NCBI GenBank assembly: GCA_023259035.1 | Contig: JAHFRA010000027.1 | Span: 1-35,131 of the forward strand | Source: Gallionella sp. | GTDB taxonomy: Bacteria > Pseudomonadota > Gammaproteobacteria > Burkholderiales > Gallionellaceae | DNA: 35,131 nucleotides | Direction of reading: 5' to 3' | Program-made: the position numbers and the translations under genes | In this document: in pieces, positions 11,368 to 19,184 of the stretch | Position numbering within the stretch: the first letter of the stretch is position 1 | Layout of the letters: each line of letters begins with the position of its first letter | The notes under the pieces: generated by a model | What the model saw: only the letters and a program-made list of their open reading frames with translations | Database searches by the model: none | What the model was told of the DNA's origin: nothing

Positions 11368-12163
11368 AAACGAAGCGGTGTTGCGCGAGTTGAACCTGTA
11401 TCCGCAATGGGTGCGTCGAAACCAGATTGCGCCGGTTGTGGCGGAGCCGCATGCGCCGGAAGAGTTGCTGGCCGTTCGCCCCGAGCTTGTCGAAGGGCAT
11501 GGAGCGCCAATTACTGTAGATTCAAGGCAGGCTTCGACAAGCTCAGCCCGAGCGGAAATAAATAATATCCATACAGACCCGTCTGTGGCTACACCGGCAT
11601 CTCAAGTTGATAAACTCGACTGGCCCGAACTCAAACAACAGGTGCGCGACTGCACTGCCTGCAAGCTGCGCGCCGGTTGCACACAGACTGTGTTCGGCGC
11701 GGGCGACGAGCAGGCCGAGTGGTTGTTCGTCGGCGAAGGACCGGGGGCGGACGAGGATGCGCGGGGAGAACCGTTTGTCGGGCAGGCGGGCAAGCTGCTC
11801 GACAACATGCTGCTGGCGATCAAACTCAGGCGCGGGAAAAATGTCTACATCGCCAACATCGTCAAATGCCGCCCGCCCAACAACCGCAATCCCGAGGCGG
11901 ACGAGATCGCAACATGCCTGTCCTATCTGCAACGCCAGATTGAATTGATAAAACCCAAGCTCATCATCGCTCTGGGCAAGACCGCTGCCACTGCGCTGCT
12001 GGGGCGCGATGCAACGCTTGGCTCGCTGCGCGGCACATTGCACGACTACCGTGGCATCCCGCTGCTTGTCACCTATCACCCCGCCTATTTATTGCGCAGC
12101 CCGATGGAAAAAGCCAAGGCGTGGCAGGATTTGTGTCTGGCAGTGAATACGATGGCTGGGTAG
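11360..12163 (+). CDS. Family 4 uracil-DNA glycosylase (iron-sulfur type)
   Basis: The enzyme excises uracil from DNA and starts base-excision repair. The conserved region begins near residue 90: CxxC plus a later Cys ([11 protein letters not shown]) as iron-sulfur ligands, motif A as [19 protein letters not shown], the [13 protein letters not shown] loop with the further Cys, and motif B as TYHPAYLLR. An N-terminal piece ([13 protein letters not shown]) is also typical. Between them, residues about 35-70 are low-conservation linker built from two palindromic repeats (VRPELVEG and STSSARAE). At 267 residues it is slightly long for that reason. It is the last gene of the ispD operon. Confidence 0.93.
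   Translation: MDRNEAVLRELNLYPQWVRRNQIAPVVAEPHAPEELLAVRPELVEGHGAPITVDSRQASTSSARAEINNIHTDPSVATPASQVDKLDWPELKQQVRDCTACKLRAGCTQTVFGAGDEQAEWLFVGEGPGADEDARGEPFVGQAGKLLDNMLLAIKLRRGKNVYIANIVKCRPPNNRNPEADEIATCLSYLQRQIELIKPKLIIALGKTAATALLGRDATLGSLRGTLHDYRGIPLLVTYHPAYLLRSPMEKAKAWQDLCLAVNTMAG
11474..11555. repeat. Inverted pair of REP-like palindromes inside udg
   Basis: One unit at about 11474-11500 (CCGAGCTTGTCGAAGGGC) and an oppositely oriented unit at about 11527-11555 (GGCTTCGACAAGCTCAGCCC) are separated by about 27 bp, so the pair could fold into a long hairpin. Both are translated in frame in the UDG linker. They belong to the same family as the element inside mfd. Confidence 0.8.
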
Positions 12164-12513
12164 TGGCGCGAAAATTTCGTTCGGGCACCAGCACGGCGTG
12201 CCCCTATGGGCGCCTTGGCCGAGTGCAGTTATGCCGTTTTTCTGCGGCACGTCATGCAGGGCGTCCAAAGAGGCGCCCCCATGGCTAATCAGCGACTTGG
12301 CTGGCGTCATTTTGGGCGGCTCACGGCCTGCCGGCCCCTTTGATGGGCTCGCCCAATAAGCCCACGGCTTTGCCGGAGGTCATTTAAGGAACCGCCGCAA
12401 AAGGTGTCGGGGGAAATACTGCCGGATTAGACCGTTTTATAGTTCTTGTTCAGCCTTCAGCGTCTCTTCGAGGCGCAATTGCAGCGCCACGAATAATCGT
12501 TATATTCTCTTGT
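12164..12513. other. 350-bp gap without a supported gene
   Basis: This stretch lies between udg and the convergent outer-membrane protein gene. It holds several short GC-rich inverted motifs (for example GGCGCC blocks) but no plausible complete gene. On the minus strand, 12490-12437 reads VALQLRLEETLKAEQEL and then a stop, which looks like the helical end of a lost protein. The origin is unclear. Confidence 0.4.
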
Positions 12514-13161
12514 TTACCATGTATACCCGATGCCAATTGAAAGAACCGGATAAATATTGAAACTCTTCAATGCGTCTTTCAAGTCGGTGTTGGCCTTGTT
12601 GATATCCGCAGAAGCCACTCCAGCGATGTTTGTGGTGATGCTTCCATTAGGCTTACCCTGAAACATGATGCCGATATCACTGGTAACAGACAGCCCGGTA
12701 TTTTTCGGGGTTCTTCCCCAACCGATTCCCAGATAAGGAGCCACCTTATTGAAATCAACGGTAGCATCTACAGATTGTCCTGCCGCAACGGCGTAGGTGA
12801 CGCCACCGATGTTAATGTTGCCGGCAACAGGTTTCCCGGCCATGGCGAACTTGTTGTTGTTATACGCGAGACCTCCGCTCACTCTGAAGCTGCTTTCCCA
12901 TGGATGCCAATCGGCCATCGCTTGCAGACTTTGCAATTTTAAATCACCGCTATAGTTTGTAATCAGTCCATTCGATGTGGCTGCTTTGCTGAAGCCGTAC
13001 TTGTAAGCGTTCAGCCCAATACGCGCATCCACTGATGGCGTCACGGGAAACGCCGCTTCCACTCCAAGCCCAAGTGTGGAGAGCTTGCCATTAACTGTGG
13101 TATCCGCATAGGCGGGTATAGTGAGCGCGGAAAAGACTACTGCCAATACGATTTTATTCAT
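12514..13161 (-). CDS. Predicted outer-membrane beta-barrel protein
   Basis: The protein has 215 residues. I chose ATG 13161 because the signal peptide starts there (MNKIVLAVVFSALTIPAYA) and AAAGGG lies about 10 nt upstream; a longer frame to 13215 adds a charged non-signal leader. The mature part alternates hydrophobic and polar residues, includes DARIGLNAYKYGFSK and YLGIGWG, and ends IGIGYTW. The terminal aromatic residue is the barrel assembly signal. No specific family function is recognised; it resembles small OmpW-like or porin-like barrels. It is monocistronic, convergent with udg. Confidence 0.75.
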   Translation of the reverse strand: MNKIVLAVVFSALTIPAYADTTVNGKLSTLGLGVEAAFPVTPSVDARIGLNAYKYGFSKAATSNGLITNYSGDLKLQSLQAMADWHPWESSFRVSGGLAYNNNKFAMAGKPVAGNINIGGVTYAVAAGQSVDATVDFNKVAPYLGIGWGRTPKNTGLSVTSDIGIMFQGKPNGSITTNIAGVASADINKANTDLKDALKSFNIYPVLSIGIGYTW

Positions 13162-13289
13162 TGTTTTATTACCCTTTATTAAATATTTTGATGGATACGA
13201 TTTATGCGACTGCACCTTGGATGATACCGGTATGTAAAAGCGTTATTAAGTATTCGCGTTATCACCAGGCGTGACCTGCTGTGCGGAAA

Positions 13290-13295
13290 ATTATA
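13290..13295 (-). promoter_or_regulatory. Candidate -10 box for the outer-membrane protein gene
   Basis: A TATAAT on the minus strand lies about 130 nt upstream of ATG 13161. No clear -35 is present, so this is tentative. It would give a leader of about 120 nt. Confidence 0.3.
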
Positions 13296-13414
13296 CTACA
13301 GCTTTGAAGTAATTCATCTATGCCGAAAGGCCAATTTACACTTGGCACAAAACAGTTTAAAGGCGAAGGGTTGATTTTTTGCACTGACTCTAACCAAGGC
13401 AAGTATCATGGTCA

Positions 13415-13648
13415 TTAAACCGGTCCGATTGCACGCGCTACATCTCCTTGGTGCTCGGCGCAGCGGCCCACCAATAGCAGATTCCCATACCTTACTACGC
13501 CAGAAAAATTGGTGATCGTTACCTCATGATGGCACTTTCCGTACCACGCATCAGATAGCAGTAGCTTGCGGGTATCTGGCGGAATAGCTTTCCACAACTT
13601 GGCGGCAGGAGCGGTAAAGTGAGGCAAGGTCTCGGCGGTCATGCTCAT
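13415..13648 (-). CDS. Small hypothetical protein, Cys/His-containing
   Basis: Starting at ATG 13648 or 13642, the product has about 75 residues (TAETLPHFTAPAAKLWKAI, then LLLSDAWYGKCHHEVTITNF and VGRCAEHQGDVARAI). I recall a family of short proteins with this layout carrying CxxC pairs; here the positions read YGKC and CAEH, so one or more metal ligands may be altered. A fragment of a paralogue, ending after the DTR motif, lies at 15655 on the other strand. No strong ribosome binding site is visible. The function is unknown. Confidence 0.55.
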   Translation of the reverse strand: MSMTAETLPHFTAPAAKLWKAIPPDTRKLLLSDAWYGKCHHEVTITNFSGVVRYGNLLLVGRCAEHQGDVARAIGPV

Positions 13649-13944
13649 ATCCGAAAATCGAATAGGCACATTCTGTTGCGGCTTTCCGGCAGTGTCAAAC
13701 ATCGCCAGGAAAATAAAATAGAAGGGTCTGAAACAGGAGATCCCGTCCCGAGCAAGTGCCGGATTTGCGAAAATTCACGAAACACACAGGAGTTCATTCA
13801 CCTTTTACCAGATTTGTTAGATTTCGCCTGCAAACCTGTTTTTGTCGATTCGCACGCTTGCTAGATTCGTTTTACAATTCCAAAATGTTTGGTGTTGTTT
13901 AGTCAAAGCCAGTGATCTTTTAGCCATGCTTTTGAGGAGGAGCA

Positions 13945-14646
13945 GTGGGAATTTTGTATCGAACAAAAAACTTTTTTACCAAGCCTGCTGGCAACAAGCA
14001 CCCTGTGAACGTGAGCGCATTGTCACAGGTCACAATGGGATATAAATTCGTTGCTGCCATGCAGCTTCGTACCCCATTAAGAGTGTTGTTGCGACATGGC
14101 GAAATTCATGCAGATAATAATATAGAGCCGCCTAAAATTGCAGTAGAAAAATGGGAGGGAAATTGGATTCAAATATCCGATAAATCCTTAAACAGTATGA
14201 ATGAAATTCAGAAACCCCAGAAAAGTTCGGCAACGTCAATTCTTGGTCAACACCTACCTGATGACGATGAGCACCTTGAATTTCTTATTGCTATTCGACG
14301 GATTGTTGAAACGCACGACCCTATCATGCATCGTATCGACAAACTTCGCGAGATTTCCATGAAGGGCAATTGGGAATCATATATGAAGATTCATGGCCGC
14401 ATCGAAATGATTATTGTTAGATTCTTCTCTCGATTTGTTGACACAATTCCCGAGCTTGATATTGAAATAATTGATGAATTATCAAGGTTGGGACTGGACA
14501 CGCCAAATCGCATTGCAGCAGCAACTGATGAAATAATGCTAGGCATCAAAGGATTTGGACTCTCTCAACTGCATTCAATACGTACACATTGTGCTGCAAT
14601 ATCAGATAACCGAGATGCTAATGTTGTTGAAAAAATAATGCGCTGA
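13945..14646 (+). CDS. Hypothetical protein with C-terminal helix-hairpin-helix motif
   Basis: The GTG start at 13945 is chosen for its very strong ribosome binding site (GAGGAGGAG, about 4 nt upstream). The product has 233 residues. The N-terminal third includes KFVAAMQLRTPLRVLLRHGE, the middle is helical and charged, and residues about 185-225 (LSRLGLDTPNRIAAATDEI, then IKGFGLSQLHSIR) match a helix-hairpin-helix DNA-binding element with the GFG turn. The gene is visibly AT-richer than its neighbours and has no recognisable operon partner, consistent with horizontal gain. A nucleic-acid role is inferred only from the motif. Confidence 0.65.
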   Translation: MGILYRTKNFFTKPAGNKHPVNVSALSQVTMGYKFVAAMQLRTPLRVLLRHGEIHADNNIEPPKIAVEKWEGNWIQISDKSLNSMNEIQKPQKSSATSILGQHLPDDDEHLEFLIAIRRIVETHDPIMHRIDKLREISMKGNWESYMKIHGRIEMIIVRFFSRFVDTIPELDIEIIDELSRLGLDTPNRIAAATDEIMLGIKGFGLSQLHSIRTHCAAISDNRDANVVEKIMR

Positions 14647-15003
14647 TTATTATCAACATGTCCGCAGTGGCTCATTTCATACGTCGACTGGGCTGCTGCT
14701 TTGAGGAAGTGCAGTAACAAGCATGACCATTTGCTACGGTTTAGCCCGGATATTTCATGCACCCTCACGGCCAAGGCGTTTGCCATGAATTTGTCTCGCA
14801 CAGAGGCAAATGGCAGCGAACTTCCAAGATTTATTGCGGTCCCCAGTTCTCCCCAAGAATGCAAAAGTCCCTGCATCCGTACGCCAGCGCACATACTTTA
14901 TGTGAAATCCGGTACATTCTAATTGAATGCTGCGACACATAGTGTCAAGCAAAACCTGAAACGAATAGCGCGGCGCTGAATTCTTGGTGCATATCGGAGT
15001 TGC
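14647..15003. other. Intergenic stretch without a supported gene
   Basis: This gap of about 360 bp lies between the helix-hairpin-helix gene and the Spy-like gene. Short frames exist on both strands but show no family signature, signal peptide or ribosome binding site. A segment around 14737-14765 (CCCGGATATTTCATGCA) resembles sequence I associate with insertion-sequence ends, but I could not find a matching inverted copy. Confidence 0.35.
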
Positions 15004-15009
15004 TATACT
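15004..15009 (+). promoter_or_regulatory. Candidate -10 box of the Spy-like gene
   Basis: TATACT lies 40 nt before ATG 15050. At 17-nt spacing the -35 position reads TTCTTG, a weak match. The position is reasonable for a short leader. Confidence 0.3.
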
Positions 15010-15049
15010 GCCGCATTATTTTTTCCAACAACTGAAAAAGGATACGGCC

Positions 15050-15547
15050 ATGAAACTTCGTACATTATTTATGCTAACTTTGATCTCTTCAGCGCTCACA
15101 CTGAGTGTCGCTTCGGCTTCTGAGCACGATGGCAAGGTGGGTGCGGGAAAACATAAAATGGATTGCGACGGGATGAGCATGAAGCAAGACGGAATGATGG
15201 ACTCGGTTGCCCACGCCGAGAAGCATTTGAATGAATTAAAAGCCAAGCTCAAACTGACCAATGATCAAGAGCCTGCATGGAAGACATTCTCCGACCAGGT
15301 AAAAAATCAAGCCAAATCGATGGCATCCATGCACGATAAAAAGAAAGAGGGGATGAAGGATATGCCCACGTCTGCGCCTGACATGATGGCGATGATGGCA
15401 AGCATGATGCAAGACCACGCACAAAACATGTTAACGATGGTCGATAACGTCAAAACCTTTTATGCAACTCTCACACCCGAGCAAAAGGTCGCGTTCGATA
15501 AAGTGCATATGAGCCATATGAAGGGCATGGAACGGATGAAGCACTAA
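15050..15547 (+). CDS. Periplasmic Spy/CpxP-like, Met- and His-rich protein
   Basis: ATG 15050 follows AAAAAGGA and starts a signal peptide (MKLRTLFMLTLISSALTLSV, cleavage near ASASE). The mature about 140 residues are helical, with a repeated LTxxQ-like element (LKLTNDQEPAWKTF and LTPEQKVAFDKV) as in the Spy/CpxP family of periplasmic chaperones. Met is very frequent (MDCDGMSMKQDGMMD, MMAMMASMM) with several His, so metal, especially copper, binding or response is a fair guess. It is monocistronic as seen. Its role as a chaperone or metal-stress protein is inferred from the family. Confidence 0.75.
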   Translation: MKLRTLFMLTLISSALTLSVASASEHDGKVGAGKHKMDCDGMSMKQDGMMDSVAHAEKHLNELKAKLKLTNDQEPAWKTFSDQVKNQAKSMASMHDKKKEGMKDMPTSAPDMMAMMASMMQDHAQNMLTMVDNVKTFYATLTPEQKVAFDKVHMSHMKGMERMKH

Positions 15548-15654
15548 TCGCTTGCTTGATGCAGATATCGTGGAATCGCTACTTAAATTGGCGAACTCGC
15601 ATTATGTCGGCTTAAGAAGCAAGGTTAAATCTGTATCTCAAGAGTGGATAGAAA

Positions 15655-15753
15655 ATGGCCATCGAATCCCTCCCTAAATTCACAGCCCCCGCATCCAAGC
15701 TATGGGTATCCATTCCAACTGACACTCGCAGACATGGTCGCTCAGCGAGTTAG
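15655..15753 (+). pseudogene. Fragment of the small Cys/His protein family
   Basis: The ATG at 15655 opens a 32-codon frame reading ESLPKFTAPASKLWVSIPTD then TR, which aligns with TLPHFTAPAAKLWKAIPPDTR of the 13415-13648 gene. After DTR the similarity stops and the frame ends at 15753 inside the porin coding region. The junction at about 15728 marks a deletion or recombination that replaced the rest of this gene with mipA sequence. The fragment carries no complete domain. Confidence 0.6.
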
Positions 15754-16513
15754 CCAAAACCCGTTTGGCCATTTGTTCGGCTGGTTAAGCATCACACTTC
15801 TGGTCGGGGTGGCACAGGCGAAAGCTGAAGAATTTACGCAACGCGTGGACGGTGACATTGGCTTCGGCGGCTACTACACGCACAGCATCATTCGAGGCAA
15901 AAGCGATGAACTCAGTGTTCTGCCATACCTCGATTTCGACTACGGCAGAATGTTTTCCCGGGTCGATACGCTTGGTATCAAAACGCTAAAGCTGGGATAT
16001 GGGTATCTGGAGCTTGTGGGCAGGATCAGTCAGGATGGGTTCAACACGAATACGCCCAGCCTGCAGGGCCTCAGAAAAAGAGATACGTCTATTCCTGTAG
16101 GTATCGGCACCCTTCAGGTGACACCGCTAGGCGCGTTCATGATCAATGCCTTTCACGACGTCCATCAGTCTCAAGGCGACTGGCTCGAGATAATCTACGG
16201 TGGTGAGTTCAATCTGCCACGAGTGACGTTCTACCCCTTGGTTGGCGCCGAATATCAGTCCAGGAAATATGTGCGTTACTACTACGGCATTTCGACCCAA
16301 GAAGCGGCAAGCAGTCAATATGCCGCCTACCAACCTGCGGGGGCATTCAACGGTCTTATTGGGCTGATAGCCGATATCAGACTGGCCGATGAATACCATC
16401 TGAATTTCAACGCACGCCGCAAGTGGCTCGGCAATGCGACCCATCTCAGCCCCATCGTTAGCCAAAGATGTATGGATACAGGTTACCTATCACTAAGTTA
16501 CCGATTCAAGTAG
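15734..16513 (+). CDS. MipA/OmpV family outer-membrane protein
   Basis: I choose ATG 15734, giving 259 residues with a signal peptide (WLSITLLVGVAQAKA). An in-frame GTG at 15644 would add about 30 residues that come from the neighbouring gene fragment. Family features: VDGDIGFGGYYTHSII, SVLPYLDFDYGRMF, YGGEFNLPRVTFYPLVGAEY, and the aromatic barrel end SLSYRFK. MipA/OmpV proteins are barrels of the outer membrane, in some species linked to murein synthesis or stress. No ribosome binding site is clear at 15734, and the junction suggests the native promoter and start were replaced, so expression is uncertain. Confidence 0.7.
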   Translation: MVAQRVSQNPFGHLFGWLSITLLVGVAQAKAEEFTQRVDGDIGFGGYYTHSIIRGKSDELSVLPYLDFDYGRMFSRVDTLGIKTLKLGYGYLELVGRISQDGFNTNTPSLQGLRKRDTSIPVGIGTLQVTPLGAFMINAFHDVHQSQGDWLEIIYGGEFNLPRVTFYPLVGAEYQSRKYVRYYYGISTQEAASSQYAAYQPAGAFNGLIGLIADIRLADEYHLNFNARRKWLGNATHLSPIVSQRCMDTGYLSLSYRFK

Positions 16514-16565
16514 GTGGTGCCATTGATCTCTATGCGGTGACAACGTGCAGAAAAAAGAGGGCGTC

Positions 16566-16581
16566 CACCATTCGAATGGTG
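16566..16581. repeat. 16-bp perfect palindrome after mipA
   Basis: CACCATTCGAATGGTG is fully self-complementary and lies about 50 bp after the mipA stop. No T-run follows, so it is a possible protein site or weak hairpin rather than a clear terminator. Confidence 0.4.
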
Positions 16582-16742
16582 CGGCGGAATTCGTCAGCCG
16601 ATAAAACAACCCCTACTGCGCGCCACTGAGTTGCTGTTCGTGAAGCTCTTCATCGCCAGTGATGGTTTGCGAAAGCCAGCAAGCAGGAAATGGATATTTT
16701 GAAATTCATTTCCCATCCCATTCAATTATCCAATACCGACCC

Positions 16743-16896
16743 ACGGACTTCCCGTATAACCATCCCCGGCTTTCCCCAAAATGCAAAAAGGCCACCTCTC
16801 CGGGCAGCCAATGCGCATTCCAACTGCAAGAAATTACTCAAAAAATTCTTTGGTGGGCTGTGTGTGATTCGAACACACGACCAACGGATTAAGAGT
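16743..16896. repeat. 154-bp direct repeat, distal copy (tRNA-Lys 3' half and terminator)
   Basis: This copy matches 19977-20130 without gaps. Only three mismatches are seen, all in the first 20 bp. It contains the tRNA-Lys terminator (16785-16809) and the tRNA 3' half with CCA (16851-16896), stopping at the anticodon loop. After 16896 the sequence is unrelated to tRNA, so this is not a functional tRNA gene. The break at the anticodon loop is where many tRNA-targeting integrases recombine, so the repeat is a candidate attachment site. Confidence 0.85.
16785..16809 (-). terminator. Duplicate copy of the tRNA-Lys terminator
   Basis: On the minus strand GGCTGCC pairs with GGTGGCC (two wobbles) around a 6-nt loop, then TTTTT. 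It is identical to the copy at 20019-20043. Here it follows only a half tRNA gene. Confidence 0.7.
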
Positions 16897-17493
16897 ACAG
16901 ATCACTCATCAATTCTGCGTGGAATAGCCTAAGAATTGTAAGAGTTTTTTCCTGCTGGCGTTCTCCTTCAGTGTTACTTCGACCCTATACCGAACCAGAA
17001 ACTGGTATGGCGAGTTGGTATTCCAGAAGCTCCATTAAAAACAACCTCATACTTTTGGTTGCACCGAACGGAAACCGAGCATTGAAACCGAGCATCAAAA
17101 AAGTGGTGGGTAGTTTGAAAACCACACCCGAAAAGTAGCCAAAGTTGGAGCGTATGGGACACCGGAAGGTGGCAGCCATCCCGCACTCGGAGCGGCTCCC
17201 ACTGGGTAGCACTATGGCACACGGCGGGGTAGTTCGGGGGAAGGGCGGTGGGCGGATTTCGGAAAATTTCCGGTGGGGGAATTGGCGGGAGTTTTTTGGG
17301 GTGGCTACCGAGTGGGGGTGAGTAGCAGAAAATGGGGAGCTGGAAAATTGGCGGTCCGAGGCTCCGCTTACGGGCAGGCATTTGGCAATGTTGACCTGCT
17401 CCTTACGACACATTGCTGCCCTTGACGAGTGTCAGGTAATTCTACAAATGTCCTATGTTGAGAGCAGAGCCTTTAGACCTCTTATTCTTTTTA
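16897..17493. other. Noncoding start of the island-like segment
   Basis: No supported gene is present. The minus-strand frames at 16974-17413 are Pro/Ser-rich readings of the G-rich repeat and show no family or signal. The stretch holds about 220 bp of unmatched sequence and then the first G-rich repeat (17121-17415). Confidence 0.45.
17121..17415. repeat. G-rich ~290-bp repeat, copy 1
   Basis: This is a direct repeat of 18770-19050. It starts with ACCACACCCGAAAA and has a 64-bp core at 17171-17234 that is identical to 18821-18884 apart from one base (GGCAGCCATCCCGCACTCGG at its start). A diverged G-run section with CGGAAAATTTCCGG follows, then a GGCGATC/TTCCGCTT-like end. Several runs of 4-5 G could form quadruplexes. 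No coding capacity is convincing. The type of element is not recognised. Confidence 0.8.
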
Positions 17494-17928
17494 TTATCTA
17501 GATCCATATCCGAATAATGCGTGGCAGATGTCTCCTCGGAAGAAGAAGAGCACAAAGTCTTCCGGTCTTTCTTTTACAACCAGAGCAACCGCATTTTCTC
17601 CAGTAATCCGTGAGTCTTTGTAAAACTGATTCGCGCCAGGAACCTTATCCATAACTTCAGTAAATGATTTCAGTTCTGCGCGAATCGGCAATATCGGAGA
17701 GAAACCTGGATGGATATCCTCGCCCGATCGGGCGGTACGCACCTTATCCAGCATATCCTGAGGTGTTCTTGCTCCTGTAAAATATGGGAATTCTCTGTAC
17801 ATCTCCGACATAGGTACACAACCTGACTCACGATAGATCCAAAACCACTCCGTCTCCTGAAAGGCCTCGGCTTGGATGGAAAAGAGCAGAACCACAAGAA
17901 TTGAAATTGATATGAGAGTGGTTTTCAT
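17494..17928 (-). CDS. Small secreted hypothetical protein
   Basis: The 144-residue product begins with a clear signal peptide (MKTTLISISILVVLLFSIQA, cleavage near EAF). The mature part has two Cys (ESGCVPM and GDICHALF), possibly a disulfide, and reads as an ordered alpha/beta domain (QDMLDKVRTARSGEDIHPGF, AVALVVKERPEDFVLFFF). No family is recognised. It is the first of three secreted-protein genes in the same direction between two G-rich direct repeats. Its AT-rich composition suggests a source different from the flanking housekeeping genes. Confidence 0.7.
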   Translation of the reverse strand: MKTTLISISILVVLLFSIQAEAFQETEWFWIYRESGCVPMSEMYREFPYFTGARTPQDMLDKVRTARSGEDIHPGFSPILPIRAELKSFTEVMDKVPGANQFYKDSRITGENAVALVVKERPEDFVLFFFRGDICHALFGYGSR

Positions 17929-17957
17929 GTATTAACTCTGTTAGCGCCAGTAGAATT

Positions 17958-18027
17958 GTGGCCACCTGTACCGATTGAATTCTGACCGGGCAATGAGTTG
18001 CGTAGAGTACTACGCGACTGTGGGTAG
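17958..18027. mobile_element. Solo insertion-sequence end, IS21-like
   Basis: About 70 bp (CACCTGTACCGATTGAATTC, then TGACCGGGCAAT and GTACTACGCG) match 35031-35100 at the right edge of the window with scattered differences. Repeated terminal blocks with this sort of TACCGATTGAATTC motif are, from memory, typical of IS21-family ends. No transposase is present here, so it is a remnant or a solo end. Confidence 0.5.
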
Positions 18028-18096
18028 CCGGGTTGCAGCGTTATTTTTGAATCACTACTACATCATCTGCTAAATATTTTGATTTTTAAATCCGGG

Positions 18097-18237
18097 CTAT
18101 TTTGCAGTAGATGAAGAATCTGGAGGCGGGGAGCTAGGTGCTGTAGATGTTTCATCTGGATGTATATCACACGCAATAGCTTCAGCTAACGCCGCAAGGC
18201 TCATCATCATAATCAAAGAAACTACTAATTTTTTCAT
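18097..18237 (-). CDS. 46-residue secreted peptide
   Basis: ATG 18237 has a perfect AGGAGG 4 nt upstream, which decides the start over the longer frame from 18282. The peptide is a signal sequence (MKKLVVSLIMMMSLAALAEA) followed by IACDIHPDETST and a Ser/Pro-rich tail. The single Cys follows AIA, so lipid attachment is possible though the lipobox is not canonical. The function is unknown. It is followed upstream, in the same direction, by the 94-residue secreted protein gene. Confidence 0.6.
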   Translation of the reverse strand: MKKLVVSLIMMMSLAALAEAIACDIHPDETSTAPSSPPPDSSSTAK

Positions 18238-18290
18238 AATGCCTCCTAAATAAAAAATCGAACCACAGTAAAACTGACTCACTTATACCT

Positions 18291-18575
18291 CTATTTTTGC
18301 GGTTTGGCTGCTTCCCATTGTGCCTTCTGCTGTTGCTGAAGAGATTCCATCGCTTTACGCTCTTGCTCTTCGCAAGGTTTCATCTGATCGTGATTAGTTG
18401 CAGCGTTTACACAGCTCAATGCATTCTGCAGGATAGAAATCCTGCCTTGCATGCCATCCACCTTAATCTGTTTCATCTTGGCAAACATTTCATGCTGTTT
18501 TGCATCATCCCCCATCGCATACACAGTAGATGAAGCGAATGCTAAAACTAAAATTGCAACGATACGGATGTTCAT
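18291..18575 (-). CDS. Small secreted helical protein
   Basis: Of the ATGs at 18581 and 18575, the second is chosen because AGGAG lies 7 nt before it. The 94-residue product has a signal peptide (MNIRIVAILVLAFASSTVYA) and a charged, helical mature part rich in Gln, Lys and Met, with two Cys (NALSCVNAAT and MKPCEEQ) probably forming a disulfide. It resembles short periplasmic proteins of unknown role. The next gene in this direction is the 46-residue peptide, 53 bp away, so the two may share a transcript. Confidence 0.65.
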   Translation of the reverse strand: MNIRIVAILVLAFASSTVYAMGDDAKQHEMFAKMKQIKVDGMQGRISILQNALSCVNAATNHDQMKPCEEQERKAMESLQQQQKAQWEAAKPQK

Positions 18576-19184
18576 GATCATGCTCCTTATAGATGTTGAA
18601 TCCATTAATGTTTGACTTGACAGACCCTATCCTTAATCTCTGTTCAATCTTCCCTGATATTGGTTAATGTGTCAAAGAAGAGTTGGGCAGTCCTTTGAAT
18701 ACACACCGAGGATCATGCATTAGTTTTTTCAGGAACTCAGTTTTTTGCTACCCCTCCTCCCCCAAAAAAACCACACCCGAAAAAGTGGCCCAAGTCGGCA
18801 CCCGAGGGGCACCGGAAGGGGGCAGCCATCCCGCACTCGGAGCGGCTCCCACTAGGTAGCACTATGGCACACGGCGGGGTAGTTGCGGGGGTGGCGGCGG
18901 GGGTCCGGAAAATTTCCGGCGGGACGGATTTCGGAAAATTTCAGGGGGCTGCTGCAGGGGGATGGAGGGGTAGCGGAAAACTGGCGATCTGACGTTCCGC
19001 TTTATGGTGGGGATTTAGCAAGGGTGACGTGTCGTTCCCGGCACAAAGCGGTGTCTCAATCTTGATTACATATGTAGTCTGACCATCATCAAATTATGTA
19101 AGTGTTGCATGGCACAATAGAAACTTGAGGGATAGAAAACACAGCTTGTTATCCAATCTGGAATGTTTTACTGAAATTTAGCAA
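18576..19184. other. Noncoding stretch with second G-rich repeat
   Basis: Beyond the repeat at 18770-19050 I see no gene. The 18606-18769 part is AT-rich and should hold the promoter of the small secreted-protein genes, but I see no clear -10/-35 pair. The plus-strand frame at 18883-19065 is Arg/Gly-rich and looks like noise from G-rich DNA. Confidence 0.45.
18770..19050. repeat. G-rich ~290-bp repeat, copy 2
   Basis: This is the second copy of the 17121-17415 element in direct orientation, with the conserved core at 18821-18884. The downstream part differs: CGGAAAATTTC occurs twice here (18906 and 18931), one of them as the near-palindrome CCGGAAAATTTCCGG. The two copies bracket the three secreted-protein genes. 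Confidence 0.8.

Noticed and set aside
12437..12490. Minus-strand coding remnant reading VALQLRLEETLKAEQEL
   Set aside because: Only about 17 residues before a stop, with an in-frame stop shortly upstream. It looks like a true protein end but is too short to assign.
14737..14940. Possible insertion-sequence remnant around CCCGGATATTTCATGCA
   Set aside because: The similarity is from memory only. No inverted partner, target duplication or transposase fragment is visible.
16851..16896. Second tRNA-Lys gene
   Set aside because: Only the 3' half is present. The D-arm, 5' acceptor strand and 5' anticodon stem are missing, so it is a repeat fragment.
16974..17413. Two overlapping minus-strand frames of about 140 residues
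   Set aside because: They are Pro/Ser-rich translations of the G-rich repeat. The frame is not preserved in the second repeat copy.
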